NCBI RefSeq assembly: GCF_019904155.1
Contig: NZ_JAHCMB010000013.1
Span: 1-46,373, forward strand
Source of the DNA: Paenibacillus sinensis
Lineage (GTDB): Bacteria; Bacillota; Bacilli; Paenibacillales; Paenibacillaceae
Reading direction: 5' to 3'
DNA: 46,373 nt
Shown: positions 24,757 to 33,877 of the stretch, piece by piece
Layout of the letters: the number at the start of each line of letters is the position of its first letter
How positions within the stretch are numbered: the stretch's first letter is position 1
The notes under the pieces: model-generated
Seen by the model: the letters and a program-made list of their open reading frames with translations, nothing else
What the model was told of the DNA's origin: nothing
Databases searched by the model: none
Program-made: the position numbers and the translations under genes

Positions 24757-26172
24757 CTAGAACCGAAGATCTCGTTCGCCTGCCTCGATCCGCCGCAGCT
24801 GCTTGATTGTAGCTTGTCTGGCGGATTCCAGCGGAATACGCTCCAGATTGTCGCGAATCAGCTGCTCTCCGATGGAACGGGTCTCCTCGTCCGCATAGTC
24901 AAGCAAAAACTCCTTCAAGGTCATCAGCGAATTCGGCTGGCATACATTATGAATCTGCCCGGATTTGGCCAGCGCCATGAAGCGGTCCCCGGTCCGGCCT
25001 TCCCGGTAGCATGCGGTGCAGTAGCTGGGAACATAACCGTCGCGGCATAGGGTTTGGATGATCTCCATTGGAGAGCGGTGGTCACCGACCTCGAATTGGG
25101 GCTTGTCTTTTCCGTTCTTGTTGACACTGTAGGCGCCGACGCCTGTTGCTGAACCCGCACTGATCTGAGAGATTCCAAGCTTGATAATGTGATCGCGGAA
25201 CACCGTATCCTCCCGGGTGGAGAGGATCATCCCCGTATAGGGAACGGCAATCCGCAGAACGGCGACGATCTTGGCGAAATCCTGATCGCTCACAAGATAG
25301 GGATAGCTGTCCAGGCTGACATTCTCGGCTTCGCGAAGACGGGGGACTGAGATCGTGTGAGGACCGCAGCCGAATGCCTCTTCCAGATGTGAAGCGTGCA
25401 GCAGCATGGCGATCGTCTCATATTTATAATCATACAGACCGTACAGGACGCCGATGCCGACATCATCGATACCGCCCTCCATAGCGCGGTCCATAGCGGT
25501 TGTATGCCAATCGTAATTGGTCTTGGGTCCCTGGGGATGATAATTGCGATAGGTGGGCCGGTGGTAGGTTTCCTGGAATAAAATATAGGTTCCGATTCCG
25601 GCCTCGGCAAGCCGCCGGTAATCGTCGGCGGTGGTGGCTGCGATATTCACGTTAACCCTCCGGATGCTTCCGTTGCCTGAGGTTGTCTCGTAGATCGTCC
25701 GGATACACTCCAGAATGTAATCGATGGAGCAGTTCACCGGGTCCTCACCCGCTTCAATTACGAGGCGTTTGTGGCCCATAGCCTGCAGTGCCGTTGTCTC
25801 CTGAGCGATTTCCTCCATGGTAAGCCGGGTGCGGATGAAGTCTGAGTTGGAATGCTTGTAGCCGCAGTAGACACAGTTGTTGACGCAATGATTACTGACA
25901 TACAATGGGGCGAACAACACAATGCGGTTCCCGTAAATCCGCTCTTTGATTTCCCTGGAGATCCGGAATACTTGCTCGAGCGTATCCGGGTCCTCAATAT
26001 TCAATAGCACTGCCGCCTCGGAAGCGGTCAGTCCTTTGGCTTCCCTGCCCTTGTTCAGAATCGAGTCGATAAGCCCCTGATCCCTGATCCCGGCCTCTCC
26101 GTATCTCATGGCTTCCTGAATGATATCGTCTTGAATAAAATCAGCCCGGTCGATCTTCTTGACTTGATTCAC
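24757..26172 (-). CDS. hydG: [FeFe]-hydrogenase maturase HydG
   Basis: Radical SAM tyrosine lyase that makes the CO and CN ligands of the H-cluster. The SAM cluster motif is CVNNCVYC (C96, C100, C103). The C-terminal auxiliary cluster motif is CTAC followed by 22 residues and Cys (C385, C388, C411), which separates HydG from the related ThiH. Length 471 is typical. The start is GTG 26172 (MNQVKKIDRADF), with only a weak ribosome binding site, so coupling to hydE 34 bases upstream is likely. It is the last gene of the minus-strand operon fdhD-hydE-hydG. Confidence 0.95.
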   Translation of the reverse strand: MNQVKKIDRADFIQDDIIQEAMRYGEAGIRDQGLIDSILNKGREAKGLTASEAAVLLNIEDPDTLEQVFRISREIKERIYGNRIVLFAPLYVSNHCVNNCVYCGYKHSNSDFIRTRLTMEEIAQETTALQAMGHKRLVIEAGEDPVNCSIDYILECIRTIYETTSGNGSIRRVNVNIAATTADDYRRLAEAGIGTYILFQETYHRPTYRNYHPQGPKTNYDWHTTAMDRAMEGGIDDVGIGVLYGLYDYKYETIAMLLHASHLEEAFGCGPHTISVPRLREAENVSLDSYPYLVSDQDFAKIVAVLRIAVPYTGMILSTREDTVFRDHIIKLGISQISAGSATGVGAYSVNKNGKDKPQFEVGDHRSPMEIIQTLCRDGYVPSYCTACYREGRTGDRFMALAKSGQIHNVCQPNSLMTLKEFLLDYADEETRSIGEQLIRDNLERIPLESARQATIKQLRRIEAGERDLRF

Positions 26173-26206
26173 AAGTAATCACTTCTTTCATGGATTTGGA
26201 GTTTCA

Positions 26207-27355
26207 TCATTGTCCTGCTCCGTCTGCTGAAACAAGAGGGATCGCTGAATGATTTAACCGTTTCAGACTGTCACCGCGTCCCATATCCATCACAAACCCC
26301 GCTTCACGGATTCGCAGTTCCAGACAGAATCTGCACTGAGCCGATTCGTCACCGATGCAGATTTTGCCGTCATAGAGCGTATATTTGGGCCGGACCGCAA
26401 CGGGAGATAAATTCGGCATCACGACATTGGCGCCGGCTTGAAGCGCAAGCTCACGTCCGTATGGGTGGGCGGTGCCCATGGCAGTTGTGGCCGGGATGAG
26501 TGCGGCAGGAACAAACAGTCTGGCCAGCGCAATCATATCCAGCGTTGTCTCGAAGGACCCGGCTGGCTCCTGCCTTAAGGGAGTACCCGCATGCGGAATA
26601 AAAGGACCGATGCCGATCATATCCGGGTCCAGCTCTTTGAGGTACAGCAAGTCCTCGGCCAAGTCCTCCAGACTCTGTCCGGGCAGACCTACCATGAATC
26701 CGGCCCCGATCTGGTAGCCGATCTCCTTGAGCGCAAGCAGGCGGTCGCGCCGGTTGTCGAAGCTCATCGTCGGATGCAGACTTTTGTACAAGCAGGCAGA
26801 TGCCGTCTCATGTCGGAGCAAGTAGCGGTCCGCTCCCGCCTGGAACAGCCTCGAATAGCACTCGTTATCCCGCTCTCCGATGGACAGCGTGACAGCGGCG
26901 TCCGGACAAATTCGCTTGATATCCGTAATCAGGGACTCCAGTATATCGGTGGTATACCAGTCGTCTTCGCCGCTCTGCAGAACAAAGGTCCGGTAGCCGA
27001 GCCTATATCCTTCCTTGCAGCACTCCAGAATTTCGGACGGAAGAAGCCGGTAGCGTTCGGCGGTACGGTTGGATGAGCGAATTCCGCAGTACATACAGTT
27101 CTGCTTGCATATATTGGAGAACTCGATCAATCCCCGGACATAGACGCCGACACCGTACAGTTCTCGCCTCTTGCGATCGGCCACGGCACGCAGGCGTGAT
27201 CGAAGCTCCTGATCCTGCTCCAGCCTGCCCAGGAGAGCGACTATTTCCTCACGATTCAAATAGCCCTGTTCATCAATGCGATTGATCAGCTGATCCGTTT
27301 GATCCTCACTCCTTGCAGGATTGATAGGCTGTCTATTACAACCGGGCCGGCACAC
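26207..27355 (-). CDS. hydE: [FeFe]-hydrogenase maturase HydE
   Basis: Radical SAM enzyme that acts on the HydG product and cysteine to build the Fe unit of the H-cluster. The SAM motif is CKQNCMYC (C83, C87, C90). Near the C-terminus, CIGDESAQCRFC (CX7CX2C) matches the optional second-cluster site of Thermotoga HydE. YLLRHETAS and VGLPGQSLEDLAEDL are further HydE/BioB-family blocks. Length 382 is slightly above the usual 350. The start is GTG 27355, inside the last 20 bases of fdhD and without a clear ribosome binding site, so it is probably translated by coupling. Confidence 0.94.
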   Translation of the reverse strand: MCRPGCNRQPINPARSEDQTDQLINRIDEQGYLNREEIVALLGRLEQDQELRSRLRAVADRKRRELYGVGVYVRGLIEFSNICKQNCMYCGIRSSNRTAERYRLLPSEILECCKEGYRLGYRTFVLQSGEDDWYTTDILESLITDIKRICPDAAVTLSIGERDNECYSRLFQAGADRYLLRHETASACLYKSLHPTMSFDNRRDRLLALKEIGYQIGAGFMVGLPGQSLEDLAEDLLYLKELDPDMIGIGPFIPHAGTPLRQEPAGSFETTLDMIALARLFVPAALIPATTAMGTAHPYGRELALQAGANVVMPNLSPVAVRPKYTLYDGKICIGDESAQCRFCLELRIREAGFVMDMGRGDSLKRLNHSAIPLVSADGAGQ

Positions 27356-28148
27356 AGCCAGTTATGCGCTCCGCTCCCGTATACACATTGCAAGAATCCC
27401 GGCGGATGAATCCGACCGTCGTTACGTTAAGCTGCCTGGCGAGTTCAATGGCAAGCGCGGTAGGCGCCGATTTGGATAAAATAATTTCGCAGCCGATTTT
27501 GGCCGCCTTCAGCAAAATTTCCGAGGAGATGCGGCCGGTGAACACGATGATTTTGTCGCTTAGAACCATCTGCCGCCTCAGGCAGTGGCCGTATATTTTA
27601 TCCAGGGCATTGTGACGCCCGATGTCGCTTCTGGTCAGCACAATATCCCTGGAATCGCATAGCGCTGCGGAATGCACTCCGCCTGTCCGGTGGAACAGCT
27701 CTGAGCCGGTCTGCATTTTGTCCATGAGCCGGAAGATGTCCTCAAACGATAGGGACGCATGAATCCCGTCCATGATTTTGGCTGTGCGGGCGTCATTGAC
27801 ATAGACGTAGCCAAGGCGTCCGCCGCCGCAGCAGGAGGTGCTGTAACGCTTCGCATACAGCGTGCGCTGAAGGTCATTCCAGCGGTCCGTGGAGACATGG
27901 ATATAGCCCTCGTCCTCCTGAACCCATAATTCGGAGATATCGCGAACTTCCCTTATGATCCCTTCAGAGGCCAGAAAGCCAACGGCAAGATCCTCCAGAT
28001 ATTCGGGGGTACATACCAGCGTTACGAATTCCTCGCCGTTAATAACCAGTGTGACCGGACGCTCCGTAACGATCGAATCCTGTTCATGAGTGATCTTGCC
28101 CTGCCTGTAACGAATAACCGGTTCCTGACATTCAGACTGCGCCTTCAT
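27336..28148 (-). CDS. fdhD: Formate dehydrogenase accessory sulfurtransferase FdhD
   Basis: Transfers sulfur from a cysteine desulfurase to the molybdenum cofactor, a step needed for active formate dehydrogenase. The 270-residue protein has RPVTLVINGEE, TPEYLEDLAVGFLASEGII, the Cys pair in STSCCGGG, TGGVHSAAL, SDIGRHNALDK and FTGRISSE, all FdhD blocks. The Cys site is CC rather than the CxxC of E. coli; adjacent cysteines occur in other Gram-positive FdhD. ATG 28148 has AGAGGTG 5 bases upstream; a frame opening at 28196 has no such support. It leads the operon with hydE and hydG, joining FDH and hydrogenase maturation in one transcript. Confidence 0.94.
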   Translation of the reverse strand: MKAQSECQEPVIRYRQGKITHEQDSIVTERPVTLVINGEEFVTLVCTPEYLEDLAVGFLASEGIIREVRDISELWVQEDEGYIHVSTDRWNDLQRTLYAKRYSTSCCGGGRLGYVYVNDARTAKIMDGIHASLSFEDIFRLMDKMQTGSELFHRTGGVHSAALCDSRDIVLTRSDIGRHNALDKIYGHCLRRQMVLSDKIIVFTGRISSEILLKAAKIGCEIILSKSAPTALAIELARQLNVTTVGFIRRDSCNVYTGAERITGCVPARL

Positions 28149-28199
28149 TTCGTCACCTCTGTCCAGAAGATGAGAATAAATGGAAATCTTAACCACTTA

Positions 28200-28228
28200 A
28201 CTACATCACGAATTCCAATCCCTGTCAA
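28200..28228 (-). promoter_or_regulatory. Promoter of fdhD-hydE-hydG
   Basis: On the minus strand TTGACA (28228-28223) and TGTAGT (28205-28200) are separated by exactly 17 bases, about 50 bases before fdhD. It points away from smc within the same 188-base intergenic region. Confidence 0.65.
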
Positions 28229-28304
28229 TTTTATATTTCATAGTCGGGCAGAAATGCTTGTGTATTGTGCATGCCGCCTACTAGTGCTAGGTCATGAACC
28301 GCTA

Positions 28305-28313
28305 TGGTATAAT
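28305..28313 (+). promoter_or_regulatory. Extended -10 promoter of smc
   Basis: TGGTATAAT (28305-28313) is a perfect -10 with a TGn extension, 23 bases before the smc start. No good -35 is present. Because the formate/hydrogen cluster separates smc from rnc, smc needs its own promoter here. Confidence 0.65.
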
Positions 28314-28336
28314 GGTTGGGAGGTGAATAGTCGAGT

Positions 28337-31300
28337 ATGTTTTTAAAGCGGATTGAGTTAGCGGGCTTCAAATCGTTTGCCGACAAAACGGAGATGGAGT
28401 TCGTTCGCGGCATCACGGCTGTCGTCGGTCCGAACGGGAGCGGCAAGAGCAATATTTCCGACGGCATACGCTGGGTGCTCGGCGAGCAAAGCGCCAAGTC
28501 GCTGCGCGGGGGCAAGATGGAAGACATCATTTTTGCAGGAAGCGATGCCCGCAAGGCGGTCAACTATGGCGAGGTGTCTCTGACGCTGGACAACGAGGAT
28601 CACGCTCTGCCGCTGGACTTCAGCGAAGTGACGGTAACGCGGCGGGTTCACCGCAGCGGAGACAGCGAGTATATGATCAACAAACAGTCCTGCAGGCTGA
28701 AGGATATCACCGAATTGTTCATGGATACCGGCATCGGCCGCGAGGCTTATTCCATTATCGGGCAGGGGCGGATCGAGGAGATTCTCAGCACGAGGTCCGA
28801 GGACCGGCGCGGTATTTTCGAGGAAGCTTCAGGCATTGTCAAATACAAATCCCGCAAGAAAGAAGCGGGGCGCAAGCTGGATGAGACGGAGCAGAATCTG
28901 CTTCGCATCCATGATCTGATCAGCGAACTGGAAGACCAGATCGGCCCGCTCAAGGAGCAGTCCGAGAAGGCGATCCGCTTCAAGGAATTGAAGGAAGAGC
29001 TGAAGAACCTGGAAATCTCGGTCTATGTTCACCAGATCGAAGGCATACATACAGCCTGGCAGGAAGGCAGCGCGAAGCTCGAGGTTCTGAAGGACGAGCA
29101 GCTGCAGCTCTCCACGGTTGTCACGGCGATCGACGCGAAGCTGGAGAGCGGAAGGGCCGCTCTGCGGCAGCTTGAAGAGAAGATTGAGAAGCTGCAGGAG
29201 CAGCTTCTGCGCTACAGTGAAGCCTATGAGAAATGCGAGGGCTACGGCGAGCTGCTGAAGGAACGGCGGCGTCATCTGGAGAACAACCGGGAGCAGCTTC
29301 TGCAGTCCATTGGCTCTGTCGGCGAGCGGTCGGAGGACCGTCAGCGAGAGCTGGCCGCGCTGGAACAAAGTCTGGAGCAGACGCGCAGCAGGCTCGCCCT
29401 GCTGCGTCAAGAGATCCAGGATGAAGAGGCGAAGCTGACAGGGGTCACCGACGGGATAAGCCAGAGCAAGGAAGAGAGCCTGAAGAGCGAGCTTCTGGAG
29501 CTTATGAACAAGATGGCCCAGGCGCGGAATGAAATCCGGTATGCGGACCAGCAGAAAGAGACGCTGGAACGCCGGATGAGCCGGAGCCAGGAGGAGAGCG
29601 GGAAGTGGAACGCCCGCTATGAGGAGCTGCTGCGCGAGCAGAGCAAGCTGAAGAGCGGGATCGAAGCGCTCGGCAAGGAGCTTGGCAAGCTGCGCGGCGA
29701 GTATATAACCGAGAGCGAGCGCTCGGTTGCCCGCCAGAAGCTGCTGGATGAGGCGCATTCCGGTCTGCGCAAATGGGAGCAGAAGCGGGAAGCCCAGGTG
29801 TCCCGGCATGAGACGATGAAGGAAATGCAGGACGACTTCGACGGCTTCATGCTGGGTGTTAAGGAAGTGCTGAAGGGTGCCCGCAAGGGCCAGCTGAGCG
29901 GCGTTCACGGCGCTGTTGCCGAGCTGATCTCCGTGCCGGAGAAGCTTGAGACGGCGGTGGAGACAGCGCTTGGCGCTTCGCTTCAGCATATTGTCATGGA
30001 TAACGAAGCCGTGTCGCGGCAAGCGATATCCTTCCTGAAGCAGCGGCAGCTGGGCCGGGCGACCTTCCTGCCGCTCGATGTAATCCGGCCGCGCCAAATT
30101 GGCTCGAGCGACCGGGGCATGATCGAGGGAGCCGATGGCTTTGTGGGCATAGGCTCCGAGCTGGTTGGCTATGACGACCGGTATGCAAGCATCGTCGGCA
30201 GCCTGCTGGGCAACGTCGTCATTGCGGAGAATCTGGAGCAGGCGAATCGAATTGCCGCCAGGTGTCAATACCGTTACCGTGTTGTAACGCTGGACGGTGA
30301 CGTCGTCAATGCCGGTGGCTCCATGACCGGGGGCAGTCAGCACAAGAAGAATACAAGCCTGCTTGGACGAAAGCGCCAATTGGATCAGCTTCAGGAGGAG
30401 ATCGGAGAGACCGAGCGCCAGATTGCGAAGCTGAAAGCAAGCATTGCCCAACTGGCGAAGGAGCAGGAGGATTCGAATACGAAGCTGGAGAAGCTGCGTC
30501 ACGGCGGCGATGAGAAGCGTCTGGAGGAGCAGCGGATCGCGGGCGATCTAAGGCAGCTGGAACAGGAGCTCCGTCATGTGAAGGAGCAGGTCGAAAGCGC
30601 CGGAGCGGAGCATAGCGGCTTCGAGAGCGAAGTCAAGCAGCTGGAGCAGGCCCGTGAACAGGCGGTAGCCGAGCTGGCGCGCCTGGAAGCGGAAGAGCGC
30701 TCTGCACACGAAGCGATCCGGAGCGCGGAATCCGAGCGGAAGGCCAGTGAGAACGCCAAGGAAGAGCTCCAAGGTAAGCTGACGTCGATGAAGGTGGCCG
30801 AAGGCAAGATGGATCAGGAGATTTTCTCGCTGGAGGAGAGCCTCCGGCGGATGAAGGCCGATGCGGGCACGCAGGACAAGGAGATGCGTCAGAACCGGAG
30901 CCTGTTGAATACCATTGAGCAGGATCTGGCGACAAATGAGACCGAGTCGGTGAAGCAGCGCGAGGATTTGAACAACTACCGGCTCAAGAAGGAAGAAACG
31001 GCCGAGAACCTGGACTATGCGCGAGCGGAGCGCACTTCCCTGACCCGCAAGCTGGAAATGGAGGAAGGCGAGACGAAGGAGCAGCGCCAGGCGCTCAAAG
31101 CGGTGGACGACCTTCTCCGGTCAACCGAAGTGTCGGTCGGCCGGCTGGACGTGGAGCTGGACAACATCCTCCGGAAGCTGAGCGACGATTATGAGCTGAG
31201 CTACGAGCTTGCCAAGCAGCGTTACCCGGTTCCGGAGGATGTACCGGCGGCGCAGGCTGAGGTTCAAAGACTCCGCCGGGCCATTTCGGCGCTGGGTGAG

Positions 31301-31906
31301 GTCAATCTGGGCGCTGTCGATGAGTATCAGCGAATACATGAGCGGTACACCTTCCTCAGCGAGCAGAAAGACGATTTGGTGGAAGCCAAGACGACGCTCT
31401 ATCAGGTGATCGGCGAGATGGAGGAGGAAATGTCGAAACGCTTCAAGGTGACGTTCGACGCCATCCGCCGGGAATTCGGCACGGTCTTCACGAAGCTGTT
31501 CGGCGGAGGAAGAGCCGATCTGCTCCTGCTGGAGCCGGAACATCTCCTGACGACCGGCATCGATATTGTGGCCCAGCCTCCAGGCAAGAAGCTGCAGAAC
31601 CTGCAGCTGCTCTCCGGGGGAGAGCGGGCGCTGACCGCTATGGCGCTGCTGTTCGCCATTTTGCAGGTCAAGCCGGTTCCGTTCTGTGTGCTGGACGAAG
31701 TTGAGGCAGCGCTCGACGAGGCGAACGTCGTCCGTTTTGCCGAGTACCTCCGCGAGTTCTCCGAGCAGACCCAGTTCATCGTGGTCACGCACCGGAAGGG
31801 CACGATGGAGGAAGCGGATGTGCTCTATGGGGTAACGATGGAGGAAGGCGGCGTCTCCAAGATGGTCTCCGTGAAGCTGGAGGACGAAGCGGCTGAGATT
31901 GCCTAG
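28337..31906 (+). CDS. smc: Chromosome segregation protein SMC
   Basis: ATPase of the condensin complex with ScpA and ScpB. The 1189-residue protein has the Walker A GPNGSGKSNI near residue 32, two long coiled coils rich in Glu, Lys and Gln (about 165-500 and 680-1010), a hinge domain between them (around 515-665, with QLSGVHGAVAELI and GGSMTGGS), the ABC signature LSGGERALTAM, and the Walker B FCVLDEVEAALDEAN. Length is standard. GGGAGGTG lies upstream of ATG 28337, though the spacing is long at about 9-11 bases. Followed by a terminator and then a GNAT gene before ftsY. Confidence 0.98.
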   Translation: MFLKRIELAGFKSFADKTEMEFVRGITAVVGPNGSGKSNISDGIRWVLGEQSAKSLRGGKMEDIIFAGSDARKAVNYGEVSLTLDNEDHALPLDFSEVTVTRRVHRSGDSEYMINKQSCRLKDITELFMDTGIGREAYSIIGQGRIEEILSTRSEDRRGIFEEASGIVKYKSRKKEAGRKLDETEQNLLRIHDLISELEDQIGPLKEQSEKAIRFKELKEELKNLEISVYVHQIEGIHTAWQEGSAKLEVLKDEQLQLSTVVTAIDAKLESGRAALRQLEEKIEKLQEQLLRYSEAYEKCEGYGELLKERRRHLENNREQLLQSIGSVGERSEDRQRELAALEQSLEQTRSRLALLRQEIQDEEAKLTGVTDGISQSKEESLKSELLELMNKMAQARNEIRYADQQKETLERRMSRSQEESGKWNARYEELLREQSKLKSGIEALGKELGKLRGEYITESERSVARQKLLDEAHSGLRKWEQKREAQVSRHETMKEMQDDFDGFMLGVKEVLKGARKGQLSGVHGAVAELISVPEKLETAVETALGASLQHIVMDNEAVSRQAISFLKQRQLGRATFLPLDVIRPRQIGSSDRGMIEGADGFVGIGSELVGYDDRYASIVGSLLGNVVIAENLEQANRIAARCQYRYRVVTLDGDVVNAGGSMTGGSQHKKNTSLLGRKRQLDQLQEEIGETERQIAKLKASIAQLAKEQEDSNTKLEKLRHGGDEKRLEEQRIAGDLRQLEQELRHVKEQVESAGAEHSGFESEVKQLEQAREQAVAELARLEAEERSAHEAIRSAESERKASENAKEELQGKLTSMKVAEGKMDQEIFSLEESLRRMKADAGTQDKEMRQNRSLLNTIEQDLATNETESVKQREDLNNYRLKKEETAENLDYARAERTSLTRKLEMEEGETKEQRQALKAVDDLLRSTEVSVGRLDVELDNILRKLSDDYELSYELAKQRYPVPEDVPAAQAEVQRLRRAISALGEVNLGAVDEYQRIHERYTFLSEQKDDLVEAKTTLYQVIGEMEEEMSKRFKVTFDAIRREFGTVFTKLFGGGRADLLLLEPEHLLTTGIDIVAQPPGKKLQNLQLLSGGERALTAMALLFAILQVKPVPFCVLDEVEAALDEANVVRFAEYLREFSEQTQFIVVTHRKGTMEEADVLYGVTMEEGGVSKMVSVKLEDEAAEIA

Positions 31907-31910
31907 ATGG

Positions 31911-31950
31911 GCCGGGAATCAGGACGAGAGTCCTGAGCTTCCCGGCTTTT
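31911..31950 (+). terminator. Terminator after smc
   Basis: GCCGGGAA-TCAGGAC, a GAGA loop, then GTCCTGA-GC-TTCCCGGC form a long stem followed by TTTT. The next ribosome binding site lies directly after it. Confidence 0.8.
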
Positions 31951-31972
31951 GGAAGTGGAGGAGTTATGCAGC

Positions 31973-32530
31973 ATGGGCAAGGTTATCATTCGCAGACCCG
32001 TTAACGAAGATACAGATCACCTGCACAGCTTTTTTGAGACGGTAATAAGAGACGCCTTCCGCAAGGAAGGGCTCGGTGAATGGACTGCAGATATCGAAGA
32101 GGAAATTGCGGCGAAACACAAGGCGCTCCAGGCTGATCTGGATACCGGAGGCGAAGCCGGAACCTTTTTTATCGCAATGGACGGCGAGCGGATACGGGGC
32201 ACCATAGAGATTGGCCCGGTAAGCGGGCTTGTTCTGTCCTGTACACAAGGGAAGCTGCAGGGAATGACCGAAGTGAAGTCCGTACTGGTGCATCCGGAGG
32301 TTCAGGGCAGGGGCCTTGGCAGTCTGATGTGGAGCGTTGCAGGTATCGCGATGGCAGGCCGCGGCATCACTGATTTTTGCTTGGACAGCGGGTATCGCGA
32401 GGCACAGCGGGTATGGACCCATAAATTCGGACCCCCTGATTATGTCATGAAGGACTACTGGGGATCGGGGAACAGTCATATGATCTGGACAAGGCCAGTC
32501 AGCCGGATCAAGATTCGGTTTACGCTATAA
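31973..32530 (+). CDS. GNAT-family N-acetyltransferase
   Basis: A 185-residue acetyltransferase of unknown substrate. The acetyl-CoA binding motif A is visible as VKSVLVHPEVQGRGLGSLMW (QGRGLG, near residue 115). The N-terminal VIIRRPVNEDTDHLHSFF is the usual GNAT beta1-alpha1 start. ATG 31973 has GGAGGAG 9 bases upstream; an earlier in-frame ATG at 31949 lies within the smc terminator. The gene stands between smc and ftsY, which are adjacent in Bacillus subtilis. The substrate cannot be inferred from the context. Confidence 0.85.
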   Translation: MGKVIIRRPVNEDTDHLHSFFETVIRDAFRKEGLGEWTADIEEEIAAKHKALQADLDTGGEAGTFFIAMDGERIRGTIEIGPVSGLVLSCTQGKLQGMTEVKSVLVHPEVQGRGLGSLMWSVAGIAMAGRGITDFCLDSGYREAQRVWTHKFGPPDYVMKDYWGSGNSHMIWTRPVSRIKIRFTL

Positions 32531-32620
32531 GATAACGGACGGGATCTGCTGATCTAAACGTGGACCTCCCGATACCGGTACATTCATTCACATCGCCATA
32601 TCAAGCACAGGAGGGAATAT

Positions 32621-33628
32621 ATGAGTTTTTTTCGCAAGCTGAGAGAGAGCATTGCCGGCAAGACCGAAAGCGTCACGAAGCAGTTCCGGGAAGGTCTGGA
32701 GAAGACCCGCAAGGGCTTTGTGGAGAAGGTCTCGGACCTGATTATCCGCCGCAAAAAAATCGACGAGGAATTCTACGAGGAGCTTGAAGAAATTCTGATC
32801 GGAGCGGACGTCGGCGTGAACACGGTCATGACACTGGTCGAGGATCTGCGCGCAGAGGTGAAGAAGCAGCGGATCGAGGATGCGGCCGAGCTTCAGCCGA
32901 TTCTCTCCCGCAAGCTGATGGAGCTTCTCCGTGGCGACGACAACAACGCCTTGAAGGAGAATCCGGACGGAATCACGGTTATTCTGTTCGTCGGCGTGAA
33001 CGGCGTCGGCAAGACGACGACAATCGGCAAGCTGGCTCACCGCTACAAATCCGAGGGTAAAAAAGTGCTGCTGGCGGCGGGGGACACCTTCCGGGCAGGA
33101 GCCATCGAGCAGCTGGAGGTATGGGGCCAGCGCGCCGGTGTGGATGTAATCAAGCAGAACGCGGGCTCCGATCCGGCCGCGGTTATGTTCGATGCCGTCC
33201 AGGCGGCGAAGCAGCGCAATGTTGACATCCTGATCTGCGACACGGCGGGACGGCTGCAGAACAAGAGCAATCTGATGGAGGAGCTGAACAAAATCTTCCG
33301 CGTCATCCAGCGGGAAATTCCCGGCGCTCCGCATGAGGTGCTGATGGTACTGGACGCAACGACCGGACAGAACGCGCTTGCCCAGGCGAAGCTGTTCGGC
33401 GAGAAGAGCGGGGTGACAGGACTCGTCCTCACCAAGCTCGACGGAACGGCGAAGGGCGGCATCGTTGTAGCTATCCGCCAGGAGCTGAACATTCCGGTCA
33501 AGCTCGTCGGCCTTGGCGAGAAGATGGAGGATCTGCAGCCGTTCGATTCGGAGCAGTTCGTGCATGCCCTTTTTGCGGGGCTCGTCATCGGGGACGACGA
33601 GGAGAGCGAGAAGAACGAAGAGGCCTAA
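32621..33628 (+). CDS. ftsY: Signal recognition particle receptor FtsY
   Basis: SRP receptor GTPase that docks ribosome-nascent chain complexes at the membrane. An N-terminal four-helix N domain (about 1-105) precedes the G domain with GVNGVGKTTTIGKLA (125-139), DTFRAGA, DTAGRLQNKSNLM and TKLDGTAKGG, plus the C-terminal GLGEKMEDLQPFD. The long acidic A domain of E. coli is absent, as usual in Gram-positive bacteria. Length 335. CAGGAGGG lies 7 bases before ATG 32621. It is followed by a repeat-containing non-coding region instead of the ffh/rpsP genes often found nearby. Confidence 0.97.
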   Translation: MSFFRKLRESIAGKTESVTKQFREGLEKTRKGFVEKVSDLIIRRKKIDEEFYEELEEILIGADVGVNTVMTLVEDLRAEVKKQRIEDAAELQPILSRKLMELLRGDDNNALKENPDGITVILFVGVNGVGKTTTIGKLAHRYKSEGKKVLLAAGDTFRAGAIEQLEVWGQRAGVDVIKQNAGSDPAAVMFDAVQAAKQRNVDILICDTAGRLQNKSNLMEELNKIFRVIQREIPGAPHEVLMVLDATTGQNALAQAKLFGEKSGVTGLVLTKLDGTAKGGIVVAIRQELNIPVKLVGLGEKMEDLQPFDSEQFVHALFAGLVIGDDEESEKNEEA

Positions 33629-33638
33629 GCTTGTAAGC

Positions 33639-33733
33639 GCCTAAGATCGTAATGCTTGAGATCGTAAACGCCTGAGATTGAAAAAGCCTGAGATCGAGGA
33701 GCCCGTAATCTGGGAAAGTCCGAGATCGAAGGT
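33639..33733 (+). repeat. Degenerate 16-base direct repeats after ftsY
   Basis: Six units of about 16 bases follow ftsY with the core GCCTGAGATCG: GCCTAAGATCGTAAT, GCTTGAGATCGTAAAC, GCCTGAGATTGAAAAA, GCCTGAGATCGAGGAG, a diverged unit (33702-33717) and GTCCGAGATCGAAGGT. They lie between the ftsY stop and its terminator, with no start codon or ribosome binding site. Confidence 0.7.
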
Positions 33734-33847
33734 TCGGGACCGCCTGTCAGGGGCAAGCTGTCCGAAGAATGAGTGTGCCATCTTGATGCCATCCTGCTGA
33801 CCGCGATTGACCGGGTCAACATGGAGGCTCGGAAGAGATATTTGGAA

Positions 33848-33877
33848 GCCTGCCGAACGAACGGCAGGCTTCTTTTT
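33848..33877 (+). terminator. Terminator downstream of ftsY
   Basis: GCCTGCCG (33848-33855) pairs perfectly with CGGCAGGC (33862-33869), followed by TTCTTTTT. Confidence 0.9.

Noticed and set aside
24757..26172. HydG as ThiH (thiazole synthesis)
   Set aside because: The C-terminal CX2CX22C auxiliary cluster is present and hydE and hydF are adjacent; ThiH lacks this cluster.
33639..33733. CRISPR array after ftsY
   Set aside because: Units are about 16 bases, directly adjacent and degenerate, with no spacers and no cas genes.
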